Origin: Alphaproteobacteria bacterium
Lineage (GTDB): Bacteria > Pseudomonadota > Alphaproteobacteria > UBA11136
Direction: 5' to 3'
DNA: 39,245 nt
NCBI GenBank assembly: GCA_016776635.1
Contig: JADHSZ010000022.1
Span: 1 to 39,245 of the forward strand
The notes under the pieces are model-generated. The model was not told the origin of the DNA, ran no database searches, and saw nothing but the letters and a program-made list of their open reading frames with translations. Position 1 is the first letter of the stretch; each line of letters opens with the position of its first letter. The translations under genes and the position numbers were made by a program. This document shows positions 17,075-25,440 of the stretch, piece by piece.

Positions 17075-17099
17075 CGGATCAGATTTATGAGTCCATGAC

Positions 17100-17918
17100 C
17101 TAGTCCAGCTTTTTGCCGATATCCGGGGTGCCGGCAATTTTCTCCCAGACGCGGAGGAACGGCGTCACCGGATCGCGCAGCCATTTCTCCAGGCGCATAT
17201 AACACCGGATCAGGGGGTCGTAAAAACGGCGTTTGCGGCCCATGACCTTTTCGAACAGGCGGTCCCAGTTGCGCAGGCTTTCCTGGTACATGCGCTGGGA
17301 GCCGGAAATGGACTCATCGTAGATACGGAAGACTGACCAGTACTCGTTCACCAAAACGAATTTCTTATCCGCTAACGCCATATCCAGCATCAATTCACCG
17401 TCCCAGCAGGTGGAGTTGTCGGGATTGAAGCCCCCCACATCGAGAAAGGCTTGGCGTCTGAAAAAGGTGGATTGCTGAACCAGGACGGCGCCGCCGAATA
17501 CATAACGCCAGGGGTCAAAATGGGAGGAGCGGAAACGCCGCCGCACGCTCGCGCCTTCGTCGGTGATATAGCCGTGGGCGGAGACCACGTCGGCTGCCGG
17601 GTCCAAGCGGAAGGCCTCCGCCGCCGCGCTGAAGGCTTCGGGAAGGAAGGCGTCGTCGGCGTTGAGATACCCACAGACGTCCCCGCTGGCATGGGAAAAT
17701 CCGTTATTAAGCCCGTCCGCGGGGCCTTTGTCGGGTTCATACACCACATGGGCGATGTGGTCGCGATAGCTCTCAATAATATCGCGGCTGCCATCGGTGG
17801 AGCCGGGATCAACCACGATATATTCCACGTCGTCGTAATCCTGTTCGATCACGGAGCGAATGGCGCGCTCAAGAAAGGACGCTTGGTTGAGGGATATGGT
17901 GACGATGGAAATTTTCAT
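17100..17918 (-). CDS. Glycosyltransferase family 2
   Basis: This 272-residue GT-A enzyme has MKISIVTISLNQASFLERAI at its start, the VDPGSTDGSRDII nucleotide site, and YLNADDAFLP as the metal-binding D-x-D region. The SLNQ and KGPADGLNNGF features are typical of GT2 enzymes of surface-glycan loci. I chose the ATG at 17918: it overlaps the upstream gene stop as ATGA, and an alternative upstream start would lie deep in that gene. It is the last gene of the uxs-wzx-wzy run and converges with the propeller-like gene, 25 bases away with no clear terminator between them. Confidence 0.88.
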   Translation of the reverse strand: MKISIVTISLNQASFLERAIRSVIEQDYDDVEYIVVDPGSTDGSRDIIESYRDHIAHVVYEPDKGPADGLNNGFSHASGDVCGYLNADDAFLPEAFSAAAEAFRLDPAADVVSAHGYITDEGASVRRRFRSSHFDPWRYVFGGAVLVQQSTFFRRQAFLDVGGFNPDNSTCWDGELMLDMALADKKFVLVNEYWSVFRIYDESISGSQRMYQESLRNWDRLFEKVMGRKRRFYDPLIRCYMRLEKWLRDPVTPFLRVWEKIAGTPDIGKKLD

Positions 17919-19276
17919 CTCTTCAGCATTTTTCGCCACCATCCCCGGCGTCCCTCCATTACTCCCGCCTGTGCCGACGTCAGCATCTCGGATCGGTGCT
18001 CAAGGCGCCGGTAATGGGAATCCACGAGCTTTGAAGCCGCCATCAGCACGATAATGAAAAAGGGAATAAGAAAACGGCGCTCGGCCCCAAAGGGTGAAAA
18101 CAATATATCCCAGATAAGCTGAATCCCGACGAAGGCCGCCAATGGGGTCAGGGATTCCCGCACTTGGGAGAGCTTAATCAGCGTGATGACAATAAAAAGA
18201 ATGACCCACATCCACATCAGGGCGCCGAGAATACCGGATTCGACCCAGGCCCCGAAAAGGTGGGAATGGGAGGGGATCAACCCGCTTTCGATGGAAAGGG
18301 AACTGATTTCGTAGCCGAAATTCTCCAGCTTCAGAAGAAGGGCGGCATAGCGCGGATCCTTGGCCCAGGAGCCGTGTCCGATAAAAGGCGAATCCGATAT
18401 GGCCTGGATGGAAACGAAGATTTCCGCCCGGCCGCCCAGAAGAATTCCGAATTGGCCCTGGGACTGCATTTCATACTTGTACTGGGCATCGCGGCCGAGC
18501 ATCCCGCTGCTGGCGGCATAGGAATAGACCTCCAGCAGCACCGCCGCCGCGGCGATGCCCACGGCCATCAATGTGGCCATTTTCAGCGGCGACATTTTCT
18601 GTGCCTTCTCCTTGCGCCCGCCGATATAGAACTGGAAGGCCACATAGACCGCCGACAGGAAACTGATCCCCGCCAGACTGCGCGACGCCTGAAGCATGCT
18701 CAGCGTCGCCGGCGCGAGAAGGCACAGAACGGGCAGGATGCCGGTGCGGTAAACCTGCTTAAGATTGCCGATATTACAGAACAGCAGGGCGGTGGCCAGA
18801 CCGAGCCCGAATTTCCAGGGGTCTTCCGCCATCTGTTCGCTGGGGTTGAGGAAATACATGAGGAAATATCCCGCCGTGACGCCGAGGGCGAAAACATTCA
18901 GACGCCGTCTGTTGCCAAAGGTGATGAGATAGATGGACATGAAGTTGATCATGGTGTTCAGGATCTTCGCCCAGCCCCGGACATAGTCCTGAGTCGGGGT
19001 ACTGCGGATCAGGTCGGTGGCCACCTGTCCCACCAGCCACAGGAACATGATGATGAGAAAGATGCGTGGCAGGGGTTCCATGAGGGCTTTTCCGCGCGCC
19101 AGTAGAAGAAAGGGAAGAATTCCGGCAAGAATCACCTCTGGCAGGAACAGCCGCCCCACCAGGCGGATTTCAATGAACATCAAGGCGGGGATCATGAAAA
19201 TAAACGGGTAGACCAGCACCCAGTCGAGAGTGGTTTCCTTCCCGGCCTCGTACGTATATCCCCCGTCCCTAGCCAT
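17915..19276 (-). CDS. O-antigen polymerase/ligase-type membrane protein (Wzy/WaaL family)
   Basis: The 453-residue protein has about ten to twelve hydrophobic segments. It carries a large loop followed by HSHLFGAWVESGILGALMW, the pattern (His-x-His/Asn then Glu-x-Gly) of the O-antigen ligase/Wzy_C family. Such proteins either polymerise lipid-linked repeat units or ligate them to lipid A-core, on the periplasmic side. The ATG at 19276 was chosen because the 56 residues upstream in the open frame are Pro/Ser-rich and overlap the flippase; the overlap is then only 8 bases. A second family member lies at 28334, so this one might be the ligase and the other the polymerase, or the reverse. Confidence 0.82.
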   Translation of the reverse strand: MARDGGYTYEAGKETTLDWVLVYPFIFMIPALMFIEIRLVGRLFLPEVILAGILPFLLLARGKALMEPLPRIFLIIMFLWLVGQVATDLIRSTPTQDYVRGWAKILNTMINFMSIYLITFGNRRRLNVFALGVTAGYFLMYFLNPSEQMAEDPWKFGLGLATALLFCNIGNLKQVYRTGILPVLCLLAPATLSMLQASRSLAGISFLSAVYVAFQFYIGGRKEKAQKMSPLKMATLMAVGIAAAAVLLEVYSYAASSGMLGRDAQYKYEMQSQGQFGILLGGRAEIFVSIQAISDSPFIGHGSWAKDPRYAALLLKLENFGYEISSLSIESGLIPSHSHLFGAWVESGILGALMWMWVILFIVITLIKLSQVRESLTPLAAFVGIQLIWDILFSPFGAERRFLIPFFIIVLMAASKLVDSHYRRLEHRSEMLTSAQAGVMEGRRGWWRKMLKR

Positions 19277-20864
19277 GGGAAGATCCACGGCGGGGGGGCT
19301 TGGTTTCCGGATGCTTTGTGACGGCGATGAATTCCCGCACCGGATCCCAGACGATGATGAAGAGGAGCCCCAGGCATCCCACGCCCAGGACAATCCGTTG
19401 CGCGGTGTCCACTGAAAGAATCGCCATGGACCAGGCGGCGGCAATAAAGCCGACGGCCACCGTGGCCAGAAGCAATACGCGGGAAACGTTCACCACGGGG
19501 AAAAACACGTGCAGCCTGGATTGGGAGAACCAATAGATGGAGACCAGCATGACGAACTCGGTGGCCACCCAATAGGCCAACATGCCCGGGGCGGTAAAAT
19601 CGAGAAAAGCTCCTGCGGGAACCAGCGCTAATACCGCGGCGGTCTGCAGCCACAGGGCGCGGGCGCCGAACCGTTCGTTGCCGCTTGCCTGAAGCAGGTA
19701 CCAGAAGGGGACATTGGCGAGTGAGATCAGATTGCCGATAACCAGAAGGTGGGTGGCTACGACCAATCCGCCGGGAAGTTCGCCCAGCCACAGGGAATAA
19801 ACCTCTGCGGCGAACAGCAGAAGCAGGACAAAGCCCGTGGTTCCCGCCGCCACGAGGGCAAGCAGGGAAACCCGCAGCAATTCAATGGTGGCTTTCCTCT
19901 CATCGCCGCGGTGGAGGACGGCAAGCCCTGGTAAAAGGGCCGTAAAGCCGGAAGCCGCCATGTCGCGAATAGTCCGCGTCACCCGCATGGCGATGTCGTA
20001 GATTCCCACTGCCTGGGGCCCAAGGCCCACCCCCAGAACCAGCCGAAACACCGGTTCGCGAAGGATAAAGCCGACAGATATGATATAGAGATGCCATCCC
20101 CGCCGCATCAGGGAGCGCAGATGAAGCAACGTCTCAAGTGACGAAAGCGCTACGGCTTCCGCTCCCCATTGCGGGTGGTGGCGCCTCAGGCGATGGCGGA
20201 AAATCACGATCTGGGAAAGGCCCGAGAGCAATGCCCCCACCGCCAGTCCTTCGATGGGCGCGCCCAGAAGGGTGCCGGCGACCGAGGCCGCGAAGGGAAA
20301 GACGGGCGTGATGGCCAGGACCAGCTGTACCCCGTAATTGTCGTTGCGTGCCGCCAGTACCGCGGCATCGAGCCGGGCGGTGATCTGTAAGGTGGCACCC
20401 ACCACCAGGACCATGGTGGCCAGCAAGAGGTCGCCGGGGGAATAATACTCCGAGAGGCCCAAAAACAGTCCTTCCCCAGCGAACAGCAACGTGCCAAGGA
20501 CCACCGCGGCGACAGCGGCATAGACCCGTTTGGCGGCAAGGTAATCGCGGCGGCACTGCGTGGCTTCACCTTCACTGCGGTCACGCCCGGCCTCGCGGGT
20601 GATAAGCAGGCTGAACCCCACATCGGCCATGCCCAGATAAGAAGTCAACGTGGATAACAACGACCACAGGCCCAGCACCGCCAGTCCGGCGCGGTCAAGC
20701 ATCAGGGGGTAGAGGATGAAATATCCGGCGACGGGAACGATGAAGCGTAGCGGTCCGGCCAGGGCGGAGCGGAAAACGTCCCGCTGTACGTTGAATACAG
20801 TGGAGGAAGGCGTGGGGAAGCCGGTCCGGGGCGTCTGTTCCGCGTTGTCGTCCTGGTGTGTCAC
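19269..20864 (-). CDS. Polysaccharide flippase (Wzx/MOP family)
   Basis: The 531-residue protein has about 12-14 transmembrane segments in the pattern of the MOP/Wzx family. It opens with an amphipathic segment and then SALAGPLRFIVPVAGYFILYPLML, with the internal LGMADVGFSLLITREAG typical of family members. It would flip undecaprenyl-linked repeat units across the inner membrane. Two GTG starts compete (20870 and 20864). I prefer 20864 because AAGGGG then sits five bases upstream, whereas it abuts the other GTG. It lies 48 bases after the uxs start-side neighbour's stop-proximal gap and overlaps the Wzy/WaaL gene by 8 bases. Confidence 0.87.
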   Translation of the reverse strand: MTHQDDNAEQTPRTGFPTPSSTVFNVQRDVFRSALAGPLRFIVPVAGYFILYPLMLDRAGLAVLGLWSLLSTLTSYLGMADVGFSLLITREAGRDRSEGEATQCRRDYLAAKRVYAAVAAVVLGTLLFAGEGLFLGLSEYYSPGDLLLATMVLVVGATLQITARLDAAVLAARNDNYGVQLVLAITPVFPFAASVAGTLLGAPIEGLAVGALLSGLSQIVIFRHRLRRHHPQWGAEAVALSSLETLLHLRSLMRRGWHLYIISVGFILREPVFRLVLGVGLGPQAVGIYDIAMRVTRTIRDMAASGFTALLPGLAVLHRGDERKATIELLRVSLLALVAAGTTGFVLLLLFAAEVYSLWLGELPGGLVVATHLLVIGNLISLANVPFWYLLQASGNERFGARALWLQTAAVLALVPAGAFLDFTAPGMLAYWVATEFVMLVSIYWFSQSRLHVFFPVVNVSRVLLLATVAVGFIAAAWSMAILSVDTAQRIVLGVGCLGLLFIIVWDPVREFIAVTKHPETKPPRRGSSHG

Positions 20865-20912
20865 ATTCACCCCTTGAGTGCGGCCCCGGTCAGGCTCGAT
20901 TCCGCTCCCCGC

Positions 20913-21878
20913 TCAGCTTTCCGCTGCGGCCTCTGAGGAAAGGAGCCGGTCAAAATAGTCTATGGTACGTTTCAGGCCTTCCTCCAGGGGAACTGAAGGC
21001 GTCCAGTCCAGTTTTTCACGCGCCTGCGTGATGTCCGGGCATCGTTGCAGGGGGTCGTCCTCGGGCAACGGCTTTTTCACCAGTTTCGATTTTGCGCCGC
21101 TCAGGGAAATAATGGTTTCCGCCAGTTCCCGTATGGTGATCTCGTGCGGGTTGCCGAGATTAATGGGTCCGGGCACGTCGTCGGGCGCATTCATGAGCCG
21201 AGTAATGCCTTCAATCATGTCGTCCACAAAACAGAAAGAACGGGTCTGTTCGCCGTCACCGTAAAGGGTAATGTCCTCCCCGCGCAGGGCCTGGACCATG
21301 AAATTGGAGACTACCCGCCCGTCATCGGGAAGCATGCGCGGGCCATAGGTGTTGAAAATCCGCGCCACGCGAATGGGAAGTTTGTGCTGGCGGTAATAAT
21401 CGAAGAACAGGGTCTCGGCGCATCTCTTGCCCTCGTCGTAACAGGCGCGCGGTCCGATGGGGTTGACCCTGCCGCGATAGGTTTCGTCCTGGGGGTGAAT
21501 CTCGGGATCGCCGTAGACCTCGCTGGTGGAGGCCTGAAAAATTCTCGCGCCCGTACGTTTGGCAAGCCCCAGCATGTTAATGGCGCCGTGAACGCTGGTT
21601 TTGGTGGTCTGCACCGGATCGTGCTGGTAATGGATGGGGGAGGCCGGACAGGCCAGATTGTATATCTGATCTATTTCCACATAGAGCGGAAAGGTCACGT
21701 CATGGCGCATTAACTCGAAATGGGGGCTGGTGAAGAGATGCTGGACATTGTCCTTGGATCCGGTGAAGAAGTTGTCCACGCACAGCACATCGTGGCCGTC
21801 GTCCAGCAGCCGCTCACACAGGTGGGATCCAAGAAATCCCGCTCCACCCGTAACCAGAACTCGTTTCTGTGAATGCAT
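20913..21878 (-). CDS. uxs: UDP-glucuronate decarboxylase (UDP-xylose synthase)
   Basis: Uxs is an extended short-chain dehydrogenase that converts UDP-glucuronate to UDP-xylose with tightly bound NAD. The 321-residue protein has TGGAGFLG at 10-17, the YNLACPASP segment near 73-81 that is characteristic of Uxs, STSEVYGDP near 118-125 and the Y147-x3-K151 catalytic pair (ACYDEGKR). [10 protein letters not shown] and the later GDGEQTRSF block complete the family pattern. I chose the ATG at 21878; a TTG at 21899 would add seven unlikely residues. It supplies xylose or related pentose donors to the neighbouring glycosyltransferases. No UDP-glucose dehydrogenase is visible in the window. Confidence 0.94.
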   Translation of the reverse strand: MHSQKRVLVTGGAGFLGSHLCERLLDDGHDVLCVDNFFTGSKDNVQHLFTSPHFELMRHDVTFPLYVEIDQIYNLACPASPIHYQHDPVQTTKTSVHGAINMLGLAKRTGARIFQASTSEVYGDPEIHPQDETYRGRVNPIGPRACYDEGKRCAETLFFDYYRQHKLPIRVARIFNTYGPRMLPDDGRVVSNFMVQALRGEDITLYGDGEQTRSFCFVDDMIEGITRLMNAPDDVPGPINLGNPHEITIRELAETIISLSGAKSKLVKKPLPEDDPLQRCPDITQAREKLDWTPSVPLEEGLKRTIDYFDRLLSSEAAAES

Positions 21879-22007
21879 CCGTCCCCAGGCTCCGCTCAAG
21901 AATTTTTCACGCCTGCGTAAGGGTTACACATACCAGCGCGCCGTAGAGACTATCACCGATGGCAGGCATTGATAAACCGCCGCCATTCCCGTCGCGACCG
22001 CGTCCTG

Positions 22008-22766
22008 TCATGTGCGGAGAAAGGATTGGCTGTCTTCTTCGAGTGCCAGGCAGGTGAGAATTCCGCTTGAATAGGCACCGGTGTCGATGCCGATGCGGTT
22101 GGGAAGAACCTCAGGCTCGGGCCGGATGGTGTGGCCGTGAACCACGACCTTTCCGTGATTGGCTTTAGAGCCGAGGAATTCACCGCGTATCCACAACACG
22201 TTTTCTTCTTTTTGTTCGTCCAATGGAACACCCGGAAGAACTCCGGCATGGACGAAACAATAATCCCCTTCAATATGGCCCGCCTTCAGGGTCTGGTAGA
22301 ATTCGAGATGCCGGGTGGAAAGGTTGCGTTTGAGATAGGCCTGCATCTGTTCGAGACTGCGTTGGTCCCGGGAGGCGCTGGATCTCGTGACGCCATAACT
22401 GTAAAGGGTGCTGTCGCCGCCGTAGCGCATCCACGCTGAACCGATGGAGGTGTCGCTGAGAAATTTTATTAGTGAATCCTCGTGATTCCCCTTCAGATAG
22501 ATACTTTCAAAACCGGGCAGGGGATTGTCGAGAAGGAAATCCACTACCTGCCGAGATTCCTCACCGCGATCAATATAGTCCCCCAGATAAATCACCACTT
22601 TTCGTGATCCATCGAAGTCGGCGGCGTCGGCGGCAATGAGTCCATGCATTTTTTCGATGAGATCAAGTCGCCCATGAATGTCCCCCACGGCATAGACTCT
22701 GCTGCCGTCCGGCACTCGTGGATTAGCAATGGCGGACGCCTTGCGCCCTAGAAGCTTGGAAAACAT
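22008..22766 (-). CDS. PPP-family serine/threonine (or protein) phosphatase
   Basis: The 252-residue metallophosphoesterase has the three PPP signatures: GDIHG at 28-32, GDYIDRG at 62-68 and GNHED at 93-97, plus later FVHAG and VHGHT with the remaining metal-binding histidines. These bind a two-metal centre that hydrolyses phosphoproteins (PrpA/PrpB-like in bacteria). The frame is open to 22874, but family members start just before the RVYAVGDIHG block, so I chose the ATG at 22766. No membrane segment is seen. It lies beside a polysaccharide locus with a BY-kinase but no low-molecular-weight tyrosine phosphatase, so a role in that phosphorylation cycle is a speculation. Confidence 0.85.
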   Translation of the reverse strand: MFSKLLGRKASAIANPRVPDGSRVYAVGDIHGRLDLIEKMHGLIAADAADFDGSRKVVIYLGDYIDRGEESRQVVDFLLDNPLPGFESIYLKGNHEDSLIKFLSDTSIGSAWMRYGGDSTLYSYGVTRSSASRDQRSLEQMQAYLKRNLSTRHLEFYQTLKAGHIEGDYCFVHAGVLPGVPLDEQKEENVLWIRGEFLGSKANHGKVVVHGHTIRPEPEVLPNRIGIDTGAYSSGILTCLALEEDSQSFLRT

Positions 22767-22960
22767 GGGAGGAATCTGCTCGGCATTTATTTTAAATGCA
22801 ACTCTTTTCCCACCCCGCGGGGGCGTGGGAATTGCCAGATATGGGAAACGTTCCAACCCGATACAATCCCCCATTCATGGAATCCCGCGCCGCCTTTCCA
22901 GGGGGGTATAAAGACGTTTCGGGAAGCGCCGATTATAAAGGGCCCACCCCTTTTAGGTGG

Positions 22961-25291
22961 CTAGAAAAAGGGTGCCTGGGGTGGGGCCGATTCCGCAGAC
23001 GGTTCTGGGGCCGGGGCATCTTCTTCCGCGTCGGCTGCTTCGGGCGTTTCCGGAGGCGCCTCTGGGGATGAATCCGGGGCGGTGTCCGTTGCGGCTTCCG
23101 GCGGCTCTGGTTCTGGGGGCGACATTGACCCGCCGCCGTTGCCTCCGGAGGCGGAACCACCACCCTTGGGGAGGGGCTTGGAAAAATCAGCCCATTCAAG
23201 GCGGCCGCCGCGGTGGTCAAGATAGCTGATCAGCGAGGCTACCACTCCGCGGTCGAAGACTTTGCCCGATTGTTTCAAGAGCCGGTCCACGGCCTCGTCG
23301 AAGGTGGATGCCGGACGGAAAGCGCGCGGCGTGACCATGGCGATGAAGGCATTGGCCACGGCCACCACGCGGGCGGTGATCAGGATATCGTCGCCCTTAA
23401 GGCCCCCGGGCGTTCCGCTGCCGTCCACATGTTCCTGGAGCTGGCGCAGGGTTTCCACCACCGGGCCGTTGAATTCGATTTCGCTGATCAGACCGGCGCT
23501 GGCGGTCACGCTGTCGCGGATCAGCACTATTTCCTTCTTCGTCAGACGTCCGGTCTTGGTGAGGATTGCCTCGGGCACGGAAATTTTTCCCAGATTCATG
23601 AGATTTCCGGCAAATTCCGCCGTATCCACAAGTTCATCCTCGGCGCCGACTTCCGCCATTATCGCGCGGGCCACCATGCCGACCCGGATCGAATGCTGGG
23701 CGGAATAGGGGTCGCGTCCGTCAACGATGGCCACCAGGGTGCGCACCAATTGCCGCATATTGCGTTCCCGCTGTTCCTTCTCTTTGACGGCGGCGGAGAT
23801 ATCCTGGGACACCATCAGAACGCCGGGCGGCATGCCGTCGCGCTCCTCGAGGGGAATAAAGTCGGACTGAAGGATAATTTCGCCCTTGTCGGGAATCTCC
23901 ATGCCATGGGTGAAGCTCATGGGCTCGTTTTTTTCAAGGCAGTCGGATATCCATTTTTCGACCTTCTTCCCTTCGGAAGGGCCGATCACGCTGCTGGCGG
24001 ATTTGTCGAAAAGATCGCCACGCTCAAGTCCCGTGGAATCAAGCAACACCTTGTTGAACCAGCGGTACCGGCCCTTCTCGTCGAAAATGGTAATGGAGTT
24101 GGGCTGGCTGTCGGTGACCAGATGCATGAAGTTTCGCTGGTTCTGGAAGCGCTCGGCCAGTTTTTCGAACTTTTCCGCCGATTCCGTGGCCCGCACCGAC
24201 GAGCCCTTCCACCACACCGCCAGAATGGCGGCAATGATGACGCCGATGAACATGAGGAACATGATGAGCAGCCGGTTAAGGCGCTCCTCGCTGTTGGCGA
24301 GTGCTTCTGCGCGGTCGATTTTATGCACCAGCGTCCATGGGGCAATGGTGAACTCGCGCCCCGTCACCAGAACTTCCTTGTCGAGGTAGTCCTTCTTGAT
24401 GCCGAAACCGCCAGGGGTCTCGATGGCGAAAGCGGCGGCAAGGTCCGGCGTACTAAGGGCGAGCTTCTTCTCCATGGGAGAGGTGTCGTCCTGAAGCGGG
24501 GAAAGATATTCCACCGCTCCTTTCGATGGTCGCACCAGAATGGTTTCCGCAGTTTTCTCCACCGCGCCGGGCTGGATGAGCTGGGAATAGAGGTCCCCGG
24601 AAACTTCACGGATTCCGACCACTGTGCCGATTTGGGCACTGGCGCCCACGTCCCCCTGGATGGCGAATACAGGAGCGCTGAAGCCCATGGCCGGCTTGCC
24701 TTCGGGACCTAAGAAAATATCCAGCACGGCGCGCTCCCCGCGCGGCGCGTCTTTAAGAAAGGCAAGAATCTTTCCCTCAATGGGGGGCATTTCCTGGGTG
24801 GCGACCACCACGCGGAATCTTGAATCAAGAAGGGCCATGCCGGCGGCCCCGATCTTTTGCACGTTCGCTGCCACATCCGCCCCCACCGACTTGCCGGTAA
24901 AGCCCGTCCGCTCCGCGGTCACCTCCAGAAGATTGCGTAAATATCCCACCTCGGCGGGGTCTTCGGTCACGTCGGCGTATTCCCCGCTCTCTTCGGCGGC
25001 CAGGGTCATGTAAATCTGCAAGGACTGATTGGCGGCGAGACCGGAAAGTACCTTGAATTGCTGGTTAACCCACTCCGTAACCGCGGCAAAACGGCTGTCG
25101 GCGACGATCCCCAGGCGCACCTGCCAGGCGCGAATTTCTCTTTCGCGTTCACTCTCAATGAACTGAAAAACTGAAAAAACAGCCGCCGCCGCCACGAGAA
25201 CCAGCGTAATTCCGCTCAAGGCAAGCTTGATCTTGCCTTTCCGGGCTGCATCCGGATCTGTCTTAACTAGAGTCCTGACATCTGTGGCCAC
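22961..25291 (-). CDS. Membrane sensor with periplasmic domain, PAS and degenerate HD-GYP domain
   Basis: The 776-residue protein has a transmembrane helix at about 20-44, a periplasmic region of about 290 residues (Cache-like by layout), a second helix at about 338-360, a PAS domain at about 385-500 and an HD-GYP-like domain at about 510-690. A Gly/Pro/Glu/Ala-rich tail follows. The HD-GYP fold is clear but its active site is not. H533 of the first motif remains, the HD pair of HDIGK is replaced by MN (NLMNLGK), HHE is replaced by QEH, GYP is GTP, and the VADAF-type Asp is Asn. It therefore should not hydrolyse cyclic di-GMP; a receptor role is more likely. Start GTG 25291 has GAGGGGGA upstream. 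It is divergent from the LapG-like protease gene. Confidence 0.88.
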   Translation of the reverse strand: MATDVRTLVKTDPDAARKGKIKLALSGITLVLVAAAAVFSVFQFIESEREREIRAWQVRLGIVADSRFAAVTEWVNQQFKVLSGLAANQSLQIYMTLAAEESGEYADVTEDPAEVGYLRNLLEVTAERTGFTGKSVGADVAANVQKIGAAGMALLDSRFRVVVATQEMPPIEGKILAFLKDAPRGERAVLDIFLGPEGKPAMGFSAPVFAIQGDVGASAQIGTVVGIREVSGDLYSQLIQPGAVEKTAETILVRPSKGAVEYLSPLQDDTSPMEKKLALSTPDLAAAFAIETPGGFGIKKDYLDKEVLVTGREFTIAPWTLVHKIDRAEALANSEERLNRLLIMFLMFIGVIIAAILAVWWKGSSVRATESAEKFEKLAERFQNQRNFMHLVTDSQPNSITIFDEKGRYRWFNKVLLDSTGLERGDLFDKSASSVIGPSEGKKVEKWISDCLEKNEPMSFTHGMEIPDKGEIILQSDFIPLEERDGMPPGVLMVSQDISAAVKEKEQRERNMRQLVRTLVAIVDGRDPYSAQHSIRVGMVARAIMAEVGAEDELVDTAEFAGNLMNLGKISVPEAILTKTGRLTKKEIVLIRDSVTASAGLISEIEFNGPVVETLRQLQEHVDGSGTPGGLKGDDILITARVVAVANAFIAMVTPRAFRPASTFDEAVDRLLKQSGKVFDRGVVASLISYLDHRGGRLEWADFSKPLPKGGGSASGGNGGGSMSPPEPEPPEAATDTAPDSSPEAPPETPEAADAEEDAPAPEPSAESAPPQAPFF

Positions 25292-25440
25292 GTGGAATCC
25301 CCCTCTCGTCACACTCCGTTCCCGGGGAAGTCATCTCCCGGTTTTTTGTCGTCGCTTTCTTCCTTCCGGCCCTGTTGGGGACAAAACAGGTGCCAAGCCT
25401 CGAAAGACACACGAATATGGAATATATTTGCTTGTGAGTG

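Noticed and set aside
22932..22937. TATAAT-like box on the minus strand before the PPP phosphatase gene
   Set aside because: No -35 box is found at a fitting distance, so I do not call a promoter.
23213..24712. Plus-strand open frame of 499 codons opposite the PAS/HD-GYP gene
   Set aside because: Antisense shadow; composition is His/Gly-rich with no recognisable domain, while the minus strand has a full multidomain protein.
22961..25291. Active cyclic di-GMP phosphodiesterase
   Set aside because: The HD pair, HHE and GYP motifs are all altered, so catalysis is not supported.
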